Assembly: GCA_903959715.1 (NCBI GenBank)
Contig: CAJBXX010000103.1
Location: 1-7,138, forward strand
Length of the DNA stretch: 7,138 nt
Direction of reading: 5' to 3'
Origin: an uncultured Alphaproteobacteria bacterium
Lineage (GTDB): Bacteria; Pseudomonadota; Alphaproteobacteria; Rickettsiales; UBA1997
The notes beneath the pieces were generated by a model. It saw only the letters and a list, made by a program, of their open reading frames with translations, ran no database searches and was not told where the DNA came from. Each line of letters begins with the position of its first letter. Within the stretch, counting starts at the first letter, position 1. Below, one piece after another: positions 1 to 5,813 of the stretch. Made by a program: the position numbers and the translations under genes.

Positions 1-124
1 ATCTTGAATTACACAAATTTTTCTATCTTCATTTATTGGTTAACTTTTTAATTTAAAACTCTCAAAATTTAATTTATGCATAAATAAAAAACAAACATTA
101 ATTTTTGAATTAAAAAAATTTTGG
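1..124. other. AT-rich non-coding spacer downstream of the large minus-strand gene
   Basis: No coding potential is visible on either strand. The only structure noted is a 14-bp perfect palindrome, ATTTATGCATAAAT, at 72-85. An AT-only inverted repeat lies just after the minus-strand stop codon at 125-127. There is no GC-rich stem followed by a T-run, so no convincing intrinsic terminator for the large gene. Confidence 0.6.
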
Positions 125-3052
125 TTATGGAGCAATATTAGGTGTAGGCGTTCCTTCAAAAATACTTTTCAAACTTGTAACAGAACTAATCCTTCGAGGA
201 GGCTGGGAGCTTAGCAACAACCATTCGGGAAGATATGGCATTCCACATGTATAAATTCTTCTATCCTGCATAATATTTATTTCATGGTTTCTATTCCGAA
301 CCAATAAAACATCATCAAAAGGAACTTCTTTCACTTGGCCATTATAAACGCCCTTAAATATAATATTATTTCCTGCAACATTTCTTAGCATTGGAAGTTC
401 TATATCCCATAATATGGTATTAGTAGAAAGAGCAGCCTGCTCCAACTCGTCAATTTTGTTATCACTATAATAAACAATGGGTGTATTCGATGCACTTGAG
501 AAGCGACTCACAAATGTTTTTGAAACAAAAACTCCCATTTTTTCAGCAAGATCAATTCCCTCATCAGTGAGTTCTGAACCAAAAAAATGCCTTGCTATTT
601 CATTTGGTTCAAGACCTGATAAACGAATCTCTTTTTTAATATTTTTTACACCTGGGTGCCTCCTTAATCTATCCATATCAATCTCGCATGGAATATCACC
701 AAGGTAATCAGAACGATCTAAGGATTTATCACTACAGAAAATTTCTTCCCATAGAACAAACATTGTATTCAATATAGGAACATCAAAATTACAAACACCA
801 TTAGAGTCTCTTATGCTTGAATCCATTGCATCAAACCCAGTCCAAATAATAATAGGTTTATCCTCACTACCTTTTACAATGGATGGGGCTGAAGATCCAC
901 AACTTATAATTTTATTTTCCATTTCTTTTAAAAATTCAATAAGCTCCTCAACGGCTTTCGTTTCATGATCAGTTCCTATGGATAAAATATCTTCCTGTGA
1001 AATTTTTTTCATTTTATCAACAAAATCTTGTAGATATTGTTTAAAATTTTCTTGATCGGTTCCTGGTTTTAATGATATTATTCTATCGGAATCTTTTTTT
1101 GGAACACCATTCTTAGCACTAAATATTCTCTCACATGCTGAATCGATTCCTCTTTGGATAATCTCATCCATATTTAGAGTTTCATGAGCCTTATCTCTTT
1201 CAGAAACAACTGGCATATTTCTAGAAATGTGTGGGGTATCTATAAATTCTACAACCCTATCTACAGCCTCAATATTAGTAATGGAAATTGAAGATAATAT
1301 CTTTCCTTCTTGTTCTCTTAAAATATCAGCACAACTCTCTTCGGAAGATCTATCGTAAACAACTTTAGCTCCTTGATCATGGAGTAGTTTTAAATTCCCT
1401 CTCTCCCATGGATGGGTTCCATCATAATATACAACTAGTCCCCTTGCCTGTCTTTGCAAAACCTCTTGAGAGGTTGACGCGCCTGGCTTAATAATAAAAT
1501 GGTCACTTTGTTGAGATAAGGCATACATAATATCTTGAGAAACCTTGTCCCAAACATGTACTTTTCTACCATTAGATAATTCAAATACTGTTGTTTCAAA
1601 TTTTTCATTTTTATAAGTAACTTCTTTTTTTTCAATATTTTTTATCAAACCTTTTTCTTCCAGTAATTTAGTAGTTTCTTCTAAAGTGGTTCTGTAACCA
1701 CCGCCACCCAATAACAAAATATCCCTAGTATCTTCTTTTTTATCATGATGATACTTACTTTCGTCAACAAGAACATCAATGAATATACGCGCTTTTCCTG
1801 AGCATCCCTGACCACCAAAAGTTAATACTGACAACTTATCACTTTTGAGTCCAGTTTGTATTTTAAAGCTAGCAATATCTTTATCCTCAATCTCTGCAAC
1901 TGGATATTTTACAAAATCAACTCCATTTTCCTCTCCTAGATAAAATGATCTCCCTTGTCGATCTCGAATTATTGCTTCTGGAGGATGAACCATAATACCT
2001 ATATTTCCTAAACCATAAAATACTTTATGTCTTGCGAGTTGCAACATTTTTCCATTAATAGGTCCAGAGTCAATTACGTCAAACATTACTTTATGTCCAT
2101 CCGCCACCAATCTTGAATCATGTGCAAATGTATTTAACGATAAAACACTTGAACAAGCCCTAGTTTGTTCTCGTAATTTATCCATTCTATTGTCGGGTGT
2201 ATATTTTGATAATCTATTTGCCAACACATTTATTGCTTTATATAATTCTTCATCGCCACCTTGTTGTTTTATTTTATTAAAATTTAACCCCCTTGGAAAT
2301 CCTATGCATAATTCTAGAGGATCTCGCCCTAAATCTGTTGTTTCATTTATAATTTTTATTATCTTACCTTTTTCTTCCAACTTTTTTTTTAGCGTCTCCC
2401 CGGCAACCTTATGAGCAGTTCCTCCATTGCTAGATAAAATAATCAAATCAACAGGCTCTTCTTCAGATTTAATCGATTCCAAATATTCTTTCCACTTATT
2501 CGAAAAAATTAATATAAACTCATCAATTTTGGCTTGAGGAATCTTATTATTCATTCCGTATTCCTCAATTTCAGAATTGACCATAGTTTTAAAATTTTCG
2601 TTATAAACACCTACATATGTGTGATATTTCAGGAGTGCATGCTCAAAGAAAAATTTATATTCTTGAGAATCTCTATCGGGAAATGCTATTCTTAGGGAAT
2701 CGAGAAGCAATTTAGCTTTTTTTTCATCTTTATATGTAGAGCCATCTCTATAAAAAACGTTATAATCAATATCGCCAGGTGAGCATGATAGTTTTATCAA
2801 CTCCGAATCTTCATCGACTTTATAAGATTCATTTGTGGTTGATTTTACAGATTGTATTTTAGCCCAATCGGAATCTTTTAGATTCGCCAAATCAATAATT
2901 ATATTACGCAATTCCCTTTTTGAAAGAAGTAATTCTGCAACTTTGTCTGGGGATATTGGAGATAAATCATCTTCAGATTTAGTGGAAAATTCGCTGAATA
3001 TTTCCCCAAAGTTTAATTCACCTTTATCAAGATAATGCTTTATAGAGTTCAC
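125..3052 (-). CDS. Large protein with a central GT-B glycosyltransferase-like domain (MurG / MGDG-synthase type)
   Basis: The product is 975 aa, with no signal peptide or membrane segment, so it is probably cytosolic or exported by a dedicated system. Residues 201-217 (VDLIILSSNGGTAHKVAG) resemble the glycine-rich N-terminal loop of MGDG synthase and MurG. Residues 408-430 (LSVLTFGGQGCSGKARIFI) and 445-453 (ILLLGGGGY) look like the start of the C-terminal Rossmann half. Residues 516-565 carry the nucleotide-sugar site pattern: SDHFIIKPGASTSQEVL, then HPWERGNLKLLHDQGAKVV, matching the family's GAST-x-E and Q/N-A-x-x-L-x-x-x-GA arrangement. A sugar-nucleotide-dependent transferase is inferred; donor and acceptor are unknown. 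MurG is about 350 aa, so roughly 200 N-terminal and 350-400 C-terminal residues are extra and unrecognised. The tail is basic and proline-rich (PPRRIS, then PTPNIAP). The start is GTG (3050-3052), one codon after an in-frame stop, with no clear Shine-Dalgarno site; the next in-frame Met is near residue 157. Reading frame certain, fold likely, function uncertain. Confidence 0.88.
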   Translation of the reverse strand: MNSIKHYLDKGELNFGEIFSEFSTKSEDDLSPISPDKVAELLLSKRELRNIIIDLANLKDSDWAKIQSVKSTTNESYKVDEDSELIKLSCSPGDIDYNVFYRDGSTYKDEKKAKLLLDSLRIAFPDRDSQEYKFFFEHALLKYHTYVGVYNENFKTMVNSEIEEYGMNNKIPQAKIDEFILIFSNKWKEYLESIKSEEEPVDLIILSSNGGTAHKVAGETLKKKLEEKGKIIKIINETTDLGRDPLELCIGFPRGLNFNKIKQQGGDEELYKAINVLANRLSKYTPDNRMDKLREQTRACSSVLSLNTFAHDSRLVADGHKVMFDVIDSGPINGKMLQLARHKVFYGLGNIGIMVHPPEAIIRDRQGRSFYLGEENGVDFVKYPVAEIEDKDIASFKIQTGLKSDKLSVLTFGGQGCSGKARIFIDVLVDESKYHHDKKEDTRDILLLGGGGYRTTLEETTKLLEEKGLIKNIEKKEVTYKNEKFETTVFELSNGRKVHVWDKVSQDIMYALSQQSDHFIIKPGASTSQEVLQRQARGLVVYYDGTHPWERGNLKLLHDQGAKVVYDRSSEESCADILREQEGKILSSISITNIEAVDRVVEFIDTPHISRNMPVVSERDKAHETLNMDEIIQRGIDSACERIFSAKNGVPKKDSDRIISLKPGTDQENFKQYLQDFVDKMKKISQEDILSIGTDHETKAVEELIEFLKEMENKIISCGSSAPSIVKGSEDKPIIIWTGFDAMDSSIRDSNGVCNFDVPILNTMFVLWEEIFCSDKSLDRSDYLGDIPCEIDMDRLRRHPGVKNIKKEIRLSGLEPNEIARHFFGSELTDEGIDLAEKMGVFVSKTFVSRFSSASNTPIVYYSDNKIDELEQAALSTNTILWDIELPMLRNVAGNNIIFKGVYNGQVKEVPFDDVLLVRNRNHEINIMQDRRIYTCGMPYLPEWLLLSSQPPRRISSVTSLKSIFEGTPTPNIAP

Positions 3053-3077
3053 AAATTATATTTCGTTATTAATTAAC

Positions 3078-3105
3078 TATTTATAATTTTTGATCCTATG
3101 GTCAA
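3078..3105 (-). promoter_or_regulatory. Possible promoter/operator of the large glycosyltransferase-like gene
   Basis: On the minus strand TTGACC (3105-3100) resembles a -35 box. TATAAA (3085-3080) follows after 14 bp, which is short, and TAAATA (3083-3078) after 16 bp is a poorer match. The -35 region lies inside an inverted repeat, TTGA-N8-TCAA (3090-3105), which could be an operator. The signal sits 26-50 bp upstream of the GTG start. AT-rich DNA yields such matches by chance, so this is tentative. Confidence 0.25.
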
Positions 3106-3167
3106 TTTTTAAAAAAACAATAACTTATGTTAAAAAATAAATATAATAATAGAAGGTTGTTTTAAAA

Positions 3168-3473
3168 TTATAATTTTCTTGGAACTTGATAAGCAAAAAA
3201 TAACATAAATATCGCAATTAATGGCTTGTCAAAATTTAACCATAAATTTAAATCACTAGAATTTTTCGATAATCTAATATTTTTGATTGCTTCAATGTTA
3301 TTAAAGCTTGGAAGCAAATGAGCAAAACTAAGAATTATGATTATAAAAATACTAAAAAATATTAGAAATTTATATTTTGCAGAGGATTTTTTTTGATAAA
3401 AACTAATAAAATTTGTAATAAGAAACACCAAAGAAAAATATTGCAAATTGGTATTTAAAAAAAAATTGGACAT
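3168..3473 (-). pseudogene. Truncated CPBP-type intramembrane protease, N-terminal fragment
   Basis: The ORF encodes 101 aa, mostly hydrophobic, with likely membrane segments at about 9-26, 36-52 and 83-95. Between the last two lies AHLLPSFNN (51-59), followed by LWLNFDKPL (77-85). From memory of the family, this LPGFxN...LNFDK pattern is typical of the N-terminal part of CPBP (CAAX protease and bacteriocin-processing) intramembrane proteases, which usually run to about 250 aa. The catalytic part (EExxxR and the later His motifs) is absent: the frame stops after VPRKL at 3168-3170. The 115 bp up to the next gene hold no recognisable continuation in any frame. I therefore read it as a remnant that lost its 3' two thirds. 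It starts at ATG 3473-3471 with no evident Shine-Dalgarno site. The alternative is a genuine small membrane protein of unknown role. Confidence 0.5.
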
Positions 3474-3504
3474 CGAATTTGAATTTTTTAACTATATGCA
3501 ATAA

Positions 3505-3674
3505 TACCAAATTAACTTGAAAATACATGCTTTTGTAATTTAAAAATTAAGCTTTATCTTTTTGGCTAAAAATCATCAAAAAACTTCAGCCGTATGGAAA
3601 TACGACTTCATTTTTTAAAGATTTTTATCTCAAAAATATTTTGCTTAATTATTAATTTTCAAGTTAATTTGGTA
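3505..3674. repeat. MITE-like palindromic element with perfect terminal inverted repeats
   Basis: The ends are perfect inverted repeats of 21 bp, at 3504-3524 (beginning ATACCAAATTAACTTG) and 3655-3675. The inner arms are also imperfectly complementary almost to the centre (CGTAT-GGAA-ATACG at 3591-3604), so the whole unit can fold into one long hairpin. The left arm carries an extra segment of about 15 nt near 3525-3543. If the element is 3505-3674, TAA flanks it on both sides (3502-3504 and 3675-3677), a possible 3-bp target duplication that is weak in such AT-rich DNA. It encodes nothing. It separates the divergent protease remnant and receptor gene, ending 31 bp before the receptor ATG. 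It could be a non-autonomous transposon relic or a rickettsial-type palindromic repeat; its central T- and A-tracts could also act as a bidirectional terminator. Confidence 0.75.
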
Positions 3675-3705
3675 TAACATATTTAAATATTTGTTATATA
3701 ATAAA

Positions 3706-5358
3706 ATGAAAACAAAAGAATTTTTCAAGAACTTTAATATTTTATCCAAAAAATATCTAATTTTTGTATTTTTAATTATTCTTGCGATTGCTATTGTCCA
3801 CAATATTTTAGTTTATGTATCCTACAGAAGTCACAAAGATAGTCTTGAAAAAAAATATCTCTCTTACGCAATTCTGGCGGGAAATAGTTATGAAATTTTT
3901 TTAGATAATGTTTTTCATCAAGCTGAATTTTATGGCAAAAAAATCAATAATAATTACAATGAAGAAGCAATAAATGAATTACTAAAAAACAATTTTAGTT
4001 TTAATACAAACCTTGATACTCTAAGGCTAATCAATTGGATAAAATTTGATTTTATTAGTTCAAAAAATCCTAAATTTTATGATAATAATCTTGCTTTTTT
4101 ATCTAAAAATGAGCCTTGGAAAATTCATTTTGATGCCATCGAATTATCATCAAATAAAACTTATTTACCTTTGAGTTTTGGCATAGTTAACAAATATCAA
4201 AAATTTGTTGGAACCCTTTATTCTAGGATTGACATCACCTCTTTAATCAGTTTTTTACAAAAAAATTTTAAAGAAGAAAATATAACCATTGCGATCATTG
4301 ATAATAACAAAAATATTATTGCTCAAACCCCAGAAAAAATTGATGTTCCGATCAAATTTTTTAATGATATAAATTTAGAAAATCAGTCGGGCAATATCAA
4401 TAAAGAATATGAACCGAATAATAAAATTTTTATCGCCTATAAAAAACTTGAATCATACCCCTTCACTATCATTGTTGCGGAGAATAAAAATATTATTTTT
4501 GAGCCAGTTAAAAATAACATAAATCGATATTTTTTTGGATTATTTTTTGCCATAGTTTCGATTTCTATAATTTTATTGGCATTCTACCAAATATTGATTT
4601 CGCCAATCATTCACTTGTTTAATTTGGCAAATAATATTTTAAACTCTGACGAAAAAATTATTTATAATCCGTCAAAAAAACATCACTTTAATGAAATTAA
4701 AAAACTCGAGCAGGCTTTGTTAAAAATTAATGATTATAAAATAGAACTAAAAGACACTAATAATCAGTTAATCAACAAAACTGATGAGCTTGAAAAATTA
4801 ACCCAATCCCTCGAACTTGAAAACTCAAAACTGTCTCGAGCCTATGAATTAAAGGATGAAATGCAGAAGAAATCATCAACATCTATAAATTTTAATCCCC
4901 ATGAAATTATCCAGGAATGCCTCGAGATGATTTATCCAGAAATATATTCACGACAAATTATAATTGAAAATGAAATAAAGGAAATGCCAAAAATCAATAT
5001 TCCTCAAAATATTTTTACTCAAATTATAATTAATTTACTTTCTCGAAGTTTTATTTTTTGCAAAAAAAATGATAAAATAATCTTAAATAATAATTATACC
5101 GAAATTGATGAAATTGATTATGTTAGCATCATCATTGAAGATTGTGGCGTAGGCGATGAGAGCTTTAGAAAAAAAATTCTGCAAAATTCTTGCACAGCCG
5201 AAGAAACTATAAGATTAATTCAAGCACATAGTGGTTTTTTCAAATTTATTGATCAAGAAAATGGAGTTAAATATTGCATGCTTCTCCCCGCCCAATCGAA
5301 TAATAAATATAAGGAAAATAGTAAAATCATTAACATGTTTCCAGAAAAAAATAAATAA
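3706..5358 (+). CDS. Degenerate membrane sensor histidine kinase (Cache-HAMP-HATPase), probable pseudokinase
   Basis: The product is 550 aa from the ATG at 3706; a TTG at 3691 would add five residues but is less likely. Neither start has a Shine-Dalgarno site. TM1 spans about residues 17-40. An extracytoplasmic sensor domain follows (41-274) with Cache-like features: EPWKI near 136-140 and LPLSFGIVNKYQKFVGTLYS at 154-173. TM2 is about 275-299, then a HAMP-like segment with a coiled coil rich in E, L, K and N (about 330-390). Residues 395-530 resemble a histidine-kinase ATPase domain: NPHEIIQECLEMI leads in, the N-box is IFTQIIINLLSRSFIF (437-450), and the D-box is EDCGVGD (478-484). Several key elements are missing: no phosphoacceptor His in an H-box, Arg447 where the second N-box Asn is expected, and no GLGL G2 box before the IQAHSGFFKF strand. 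A ligand sensor without kinase activity, or one acting through a partner, is inferred. The gene is extremely AT-rich. Confidence 0.87.
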   Translation: MKTKEFFKNFNILSKKYLIFVFLIILAIAIVHNILVYVSYRSHKDSLEKKYLSYAILAGNSYEIFLDNVFHQAEFYGKKINNNYNEEAINELLKNNFSFNTNLDTLRLINWIKFDFISSKNPKFYDNNLAFLSKNEPWKIHFDAIELSSNKTYLPLSFGIVNKYQKFVGTLYSRIDITSLISFLQKNFKEENITIAIIDNNKNIIAQTPEKIDVPIKFFNDINLENQSGNINKEYEPNNKIFIAYKKLESYPFTIIVAENKNIIFEPVKNNINRYFFGLFFAIVSISIILLAFYQILISPIIHLFNLANNILNSDEKIIYNPSKKHHFNEIKKLEQALLKINDYKIELKDTNNQLINKTDELEKLTQSLELENSKLSRAYELKDEMQKKSSTSINFNPHEIIQECLEMIYPEIYSRQIIIENEIKEMPKINIPQNIFTQIIINLLSRSFIFCKKNDKIILNNNYTEIDEIDYVSIIIEDCGVGDESFRKKILQNSCTAEETIRLIQAHSGFFKFIDQENGVKYCMLLPAQSNNKYKENSKIINMFPEKNK

Positions 5359-5408
5359 ATTATCTATATTTTTTATTGAATATTTTTAATTTATCTACAA
5401 AATTATAA

Positions 5409-5504
5409 AAATCGGGAATGTGTCAGAATAGAAAAACCCATAACAAAATTATGGCCGTAAATATGGCACACACGCTGGGTTTGCGTGGTGGTGATTCCCG
5501 ATTT
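5409..5504 (+). ncRNA. Candidate structured RNA closed by an 11-bp stem
   Basis: AAATCGGGAAT (5409-5419) is perfectly complementary to ATTCCCGATTT (5494-5504) and would close a 96-nt domain. Inside are a 6-bp hairpin, CCATAA-CAAAA-TTATGG (about 5438-5454), and a 5-bp hairpin, CACGC-TGGGTTT-GCGTG (5471-5487), followed by GTGGTG. The GC content of the stems stands out from the AT-rich surroundings. It matches no riboswitch, tmRNA, 6S or SRP RNA that I recognise. It lies 51 nt after the receptor stop codon, so it could be a processed small RNA, a 3' end stabiliser or a repeat element. The strand is assumed. Confidence 0.35.
5471..5493 (+). repeat. Hairpin plus GTGGTG motif, copy 1
   Basis: CACGC (5471-5475) pairs with GCGTG (5483-5487) across a 7-nt loop, and the 11-mer GCGTGGTGGTG occupies 5483-5493. 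Copy 2 lies 181 bp downstream in the same orientation with a different loop. The loop changed while the stem and the GTGGTG tail are identical, which suggests a conserved structural unit rather than a coding repeat. Confidence 0.5.
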
Positions 5505-5652
5505 ATTCTTACCAATTATGAACACATTACCAATAATTAATCCGTCCAAAATTTAATAAGATTTTCTGATTTTTCTCACAACCTCATTTCTCAATTTTTC
5601 CAAATTATTACTCATAATTGTTAGCAAAAAAATCTCGATTGCAAATTAATTT

Positions 5653-5674
5653 CACGCAAATTAGCGTGGTGGTG
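5653..5674 (+). repeat. Hairpin plus GTGGTG motif, copy 2
   Basis: CACGC (5653-5657), loop AAATTA, GCGTG (5664-5668), with the 11-mer GCGTGGTGGTG at 5664-5674 identical to that of copy 1. Unlike copy 1, this unit is not enclosed by an outer stem. It resembles REP-type elements, where a short conserved tetranucleotide adjoins a hairpin, but no transposase partner is in view. Confidence 0.5.
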
Positions 5675-5685
5675 TTTAAAAGATT

Positions 5686-5712
5686 TCGATAAATTTTAAC
5701 AAAATTTATCGA
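5686..5712 (+). promoter_or_regulatory. Perfect 12-bp hairpin in the phosphotransferase leader
   Basis: TCGATAAATTTT (5686-5697) and AAAATTTATCGA (5701-5712) form a perfect stem across a 3-nt AAC loop. No T-run follows, so it is not a classical intrinsic terminator. It is followed at once by GAGGATTACTCCTATCGTGGAG, described here only by position (5711-5732), in which a CTCC segment can pair either with AGGA upstream (5712-5715) or with GGAG downstream (5729-5732). Two alternative folds are what a leader switch would need, but no ligand or gene product is implied. Confidence 0.35.
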
Positions 5713-5813
5713 GGATTACTCCTATCGTGGAGAAAAAAATTGGTCTGGCTGGATGGGTGCACTTTATTTAACTAAAACTAAGAGCTACTTACTTTAATTT
5801 AAAATTAAATCAT

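Larger units (their letters stand above)
5359..5813. other. 455-nt structured intergenic region upstream of the phosphotransferase gene
   Basis: No gene longer than 40 codons is visible on either strand. The region holds, in order: a stem-closed 96-nt element (5409-5504), a second copy of its 3' hairpin (5653-5674), a perfect 12-bp hairpin (5686-5712), two mutually exclusive short stems around 5712-5732, and a G-tract cluster (5742-5757). Most of these lie on the same side as the downstream plus-strand gene and may form its leader. There is no convincing sigma70-type promoter and no Shine-Dalgarno site before the ATG at 5814. Confidence 0.6.

Noticed and set aside
1435..1635. 66-codon minus-strand ORF inside the large gene, and plus-strand ORFs at 477-707, 2190-2414 and 2835-3035
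   Set aside because: They lie wholly within the 975-codon frame, have no start signals and encode low-information, hydrophobic or biased sequence typical of shadow frames.
25..3110. Possible inverted or direct repeats flanking the large gene as ends of a mobile element
   Set aside because: Only AT-rich, low-complexity similarity is seen between 35-70 and 3065-3100; no defined terminal repeats or target duplication.
4775..4800. CTGATGAG...GAAA resembling a hammerhead ribozyme core
   Set aside because: It lies within coding sequence of the receptor's coiled coil and the required flanking stems are not present.
5483..5493. Resemblance of GCGTGGTGG to the Chi recombination hotspot GCTGGTGG
   Set aside because: The match is not exact, Chi sequences vary between lineages, and two copies cannot show the over-representation that would define one.
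5470..5495. Tandem Trp codons (TGGTGG) suggesting a trp-type attenuator leader peptide, also at 5667-5672
   Set aside because: In the TGG-TGG frame there is no start codon after the preceding stop in either copy, and the downstream gene is not a tryptophan biosynthesis gene.
5405..5510. tRNA or tmRNA acceptor-like structure
   Set aside because: No T-loop GGTTCGAATCC-like motif, no CCA end and no cloverleaf spacing could be found.
5553..5615. 20-codon minus-strand ORF beginning MSNNLEKLRNEV
   Set aside because: It is too short, has no ribosome binding site and no recognisable family.
5717..5775. Short frame ending KKIGLAGWVHFI, reminiscent of the N-terminal GWVH motif of aspartyl-tRNA synthetase
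   Set aside because: Only a few residues match and a stop follows immediately; chance similarity is the simplest explanation.
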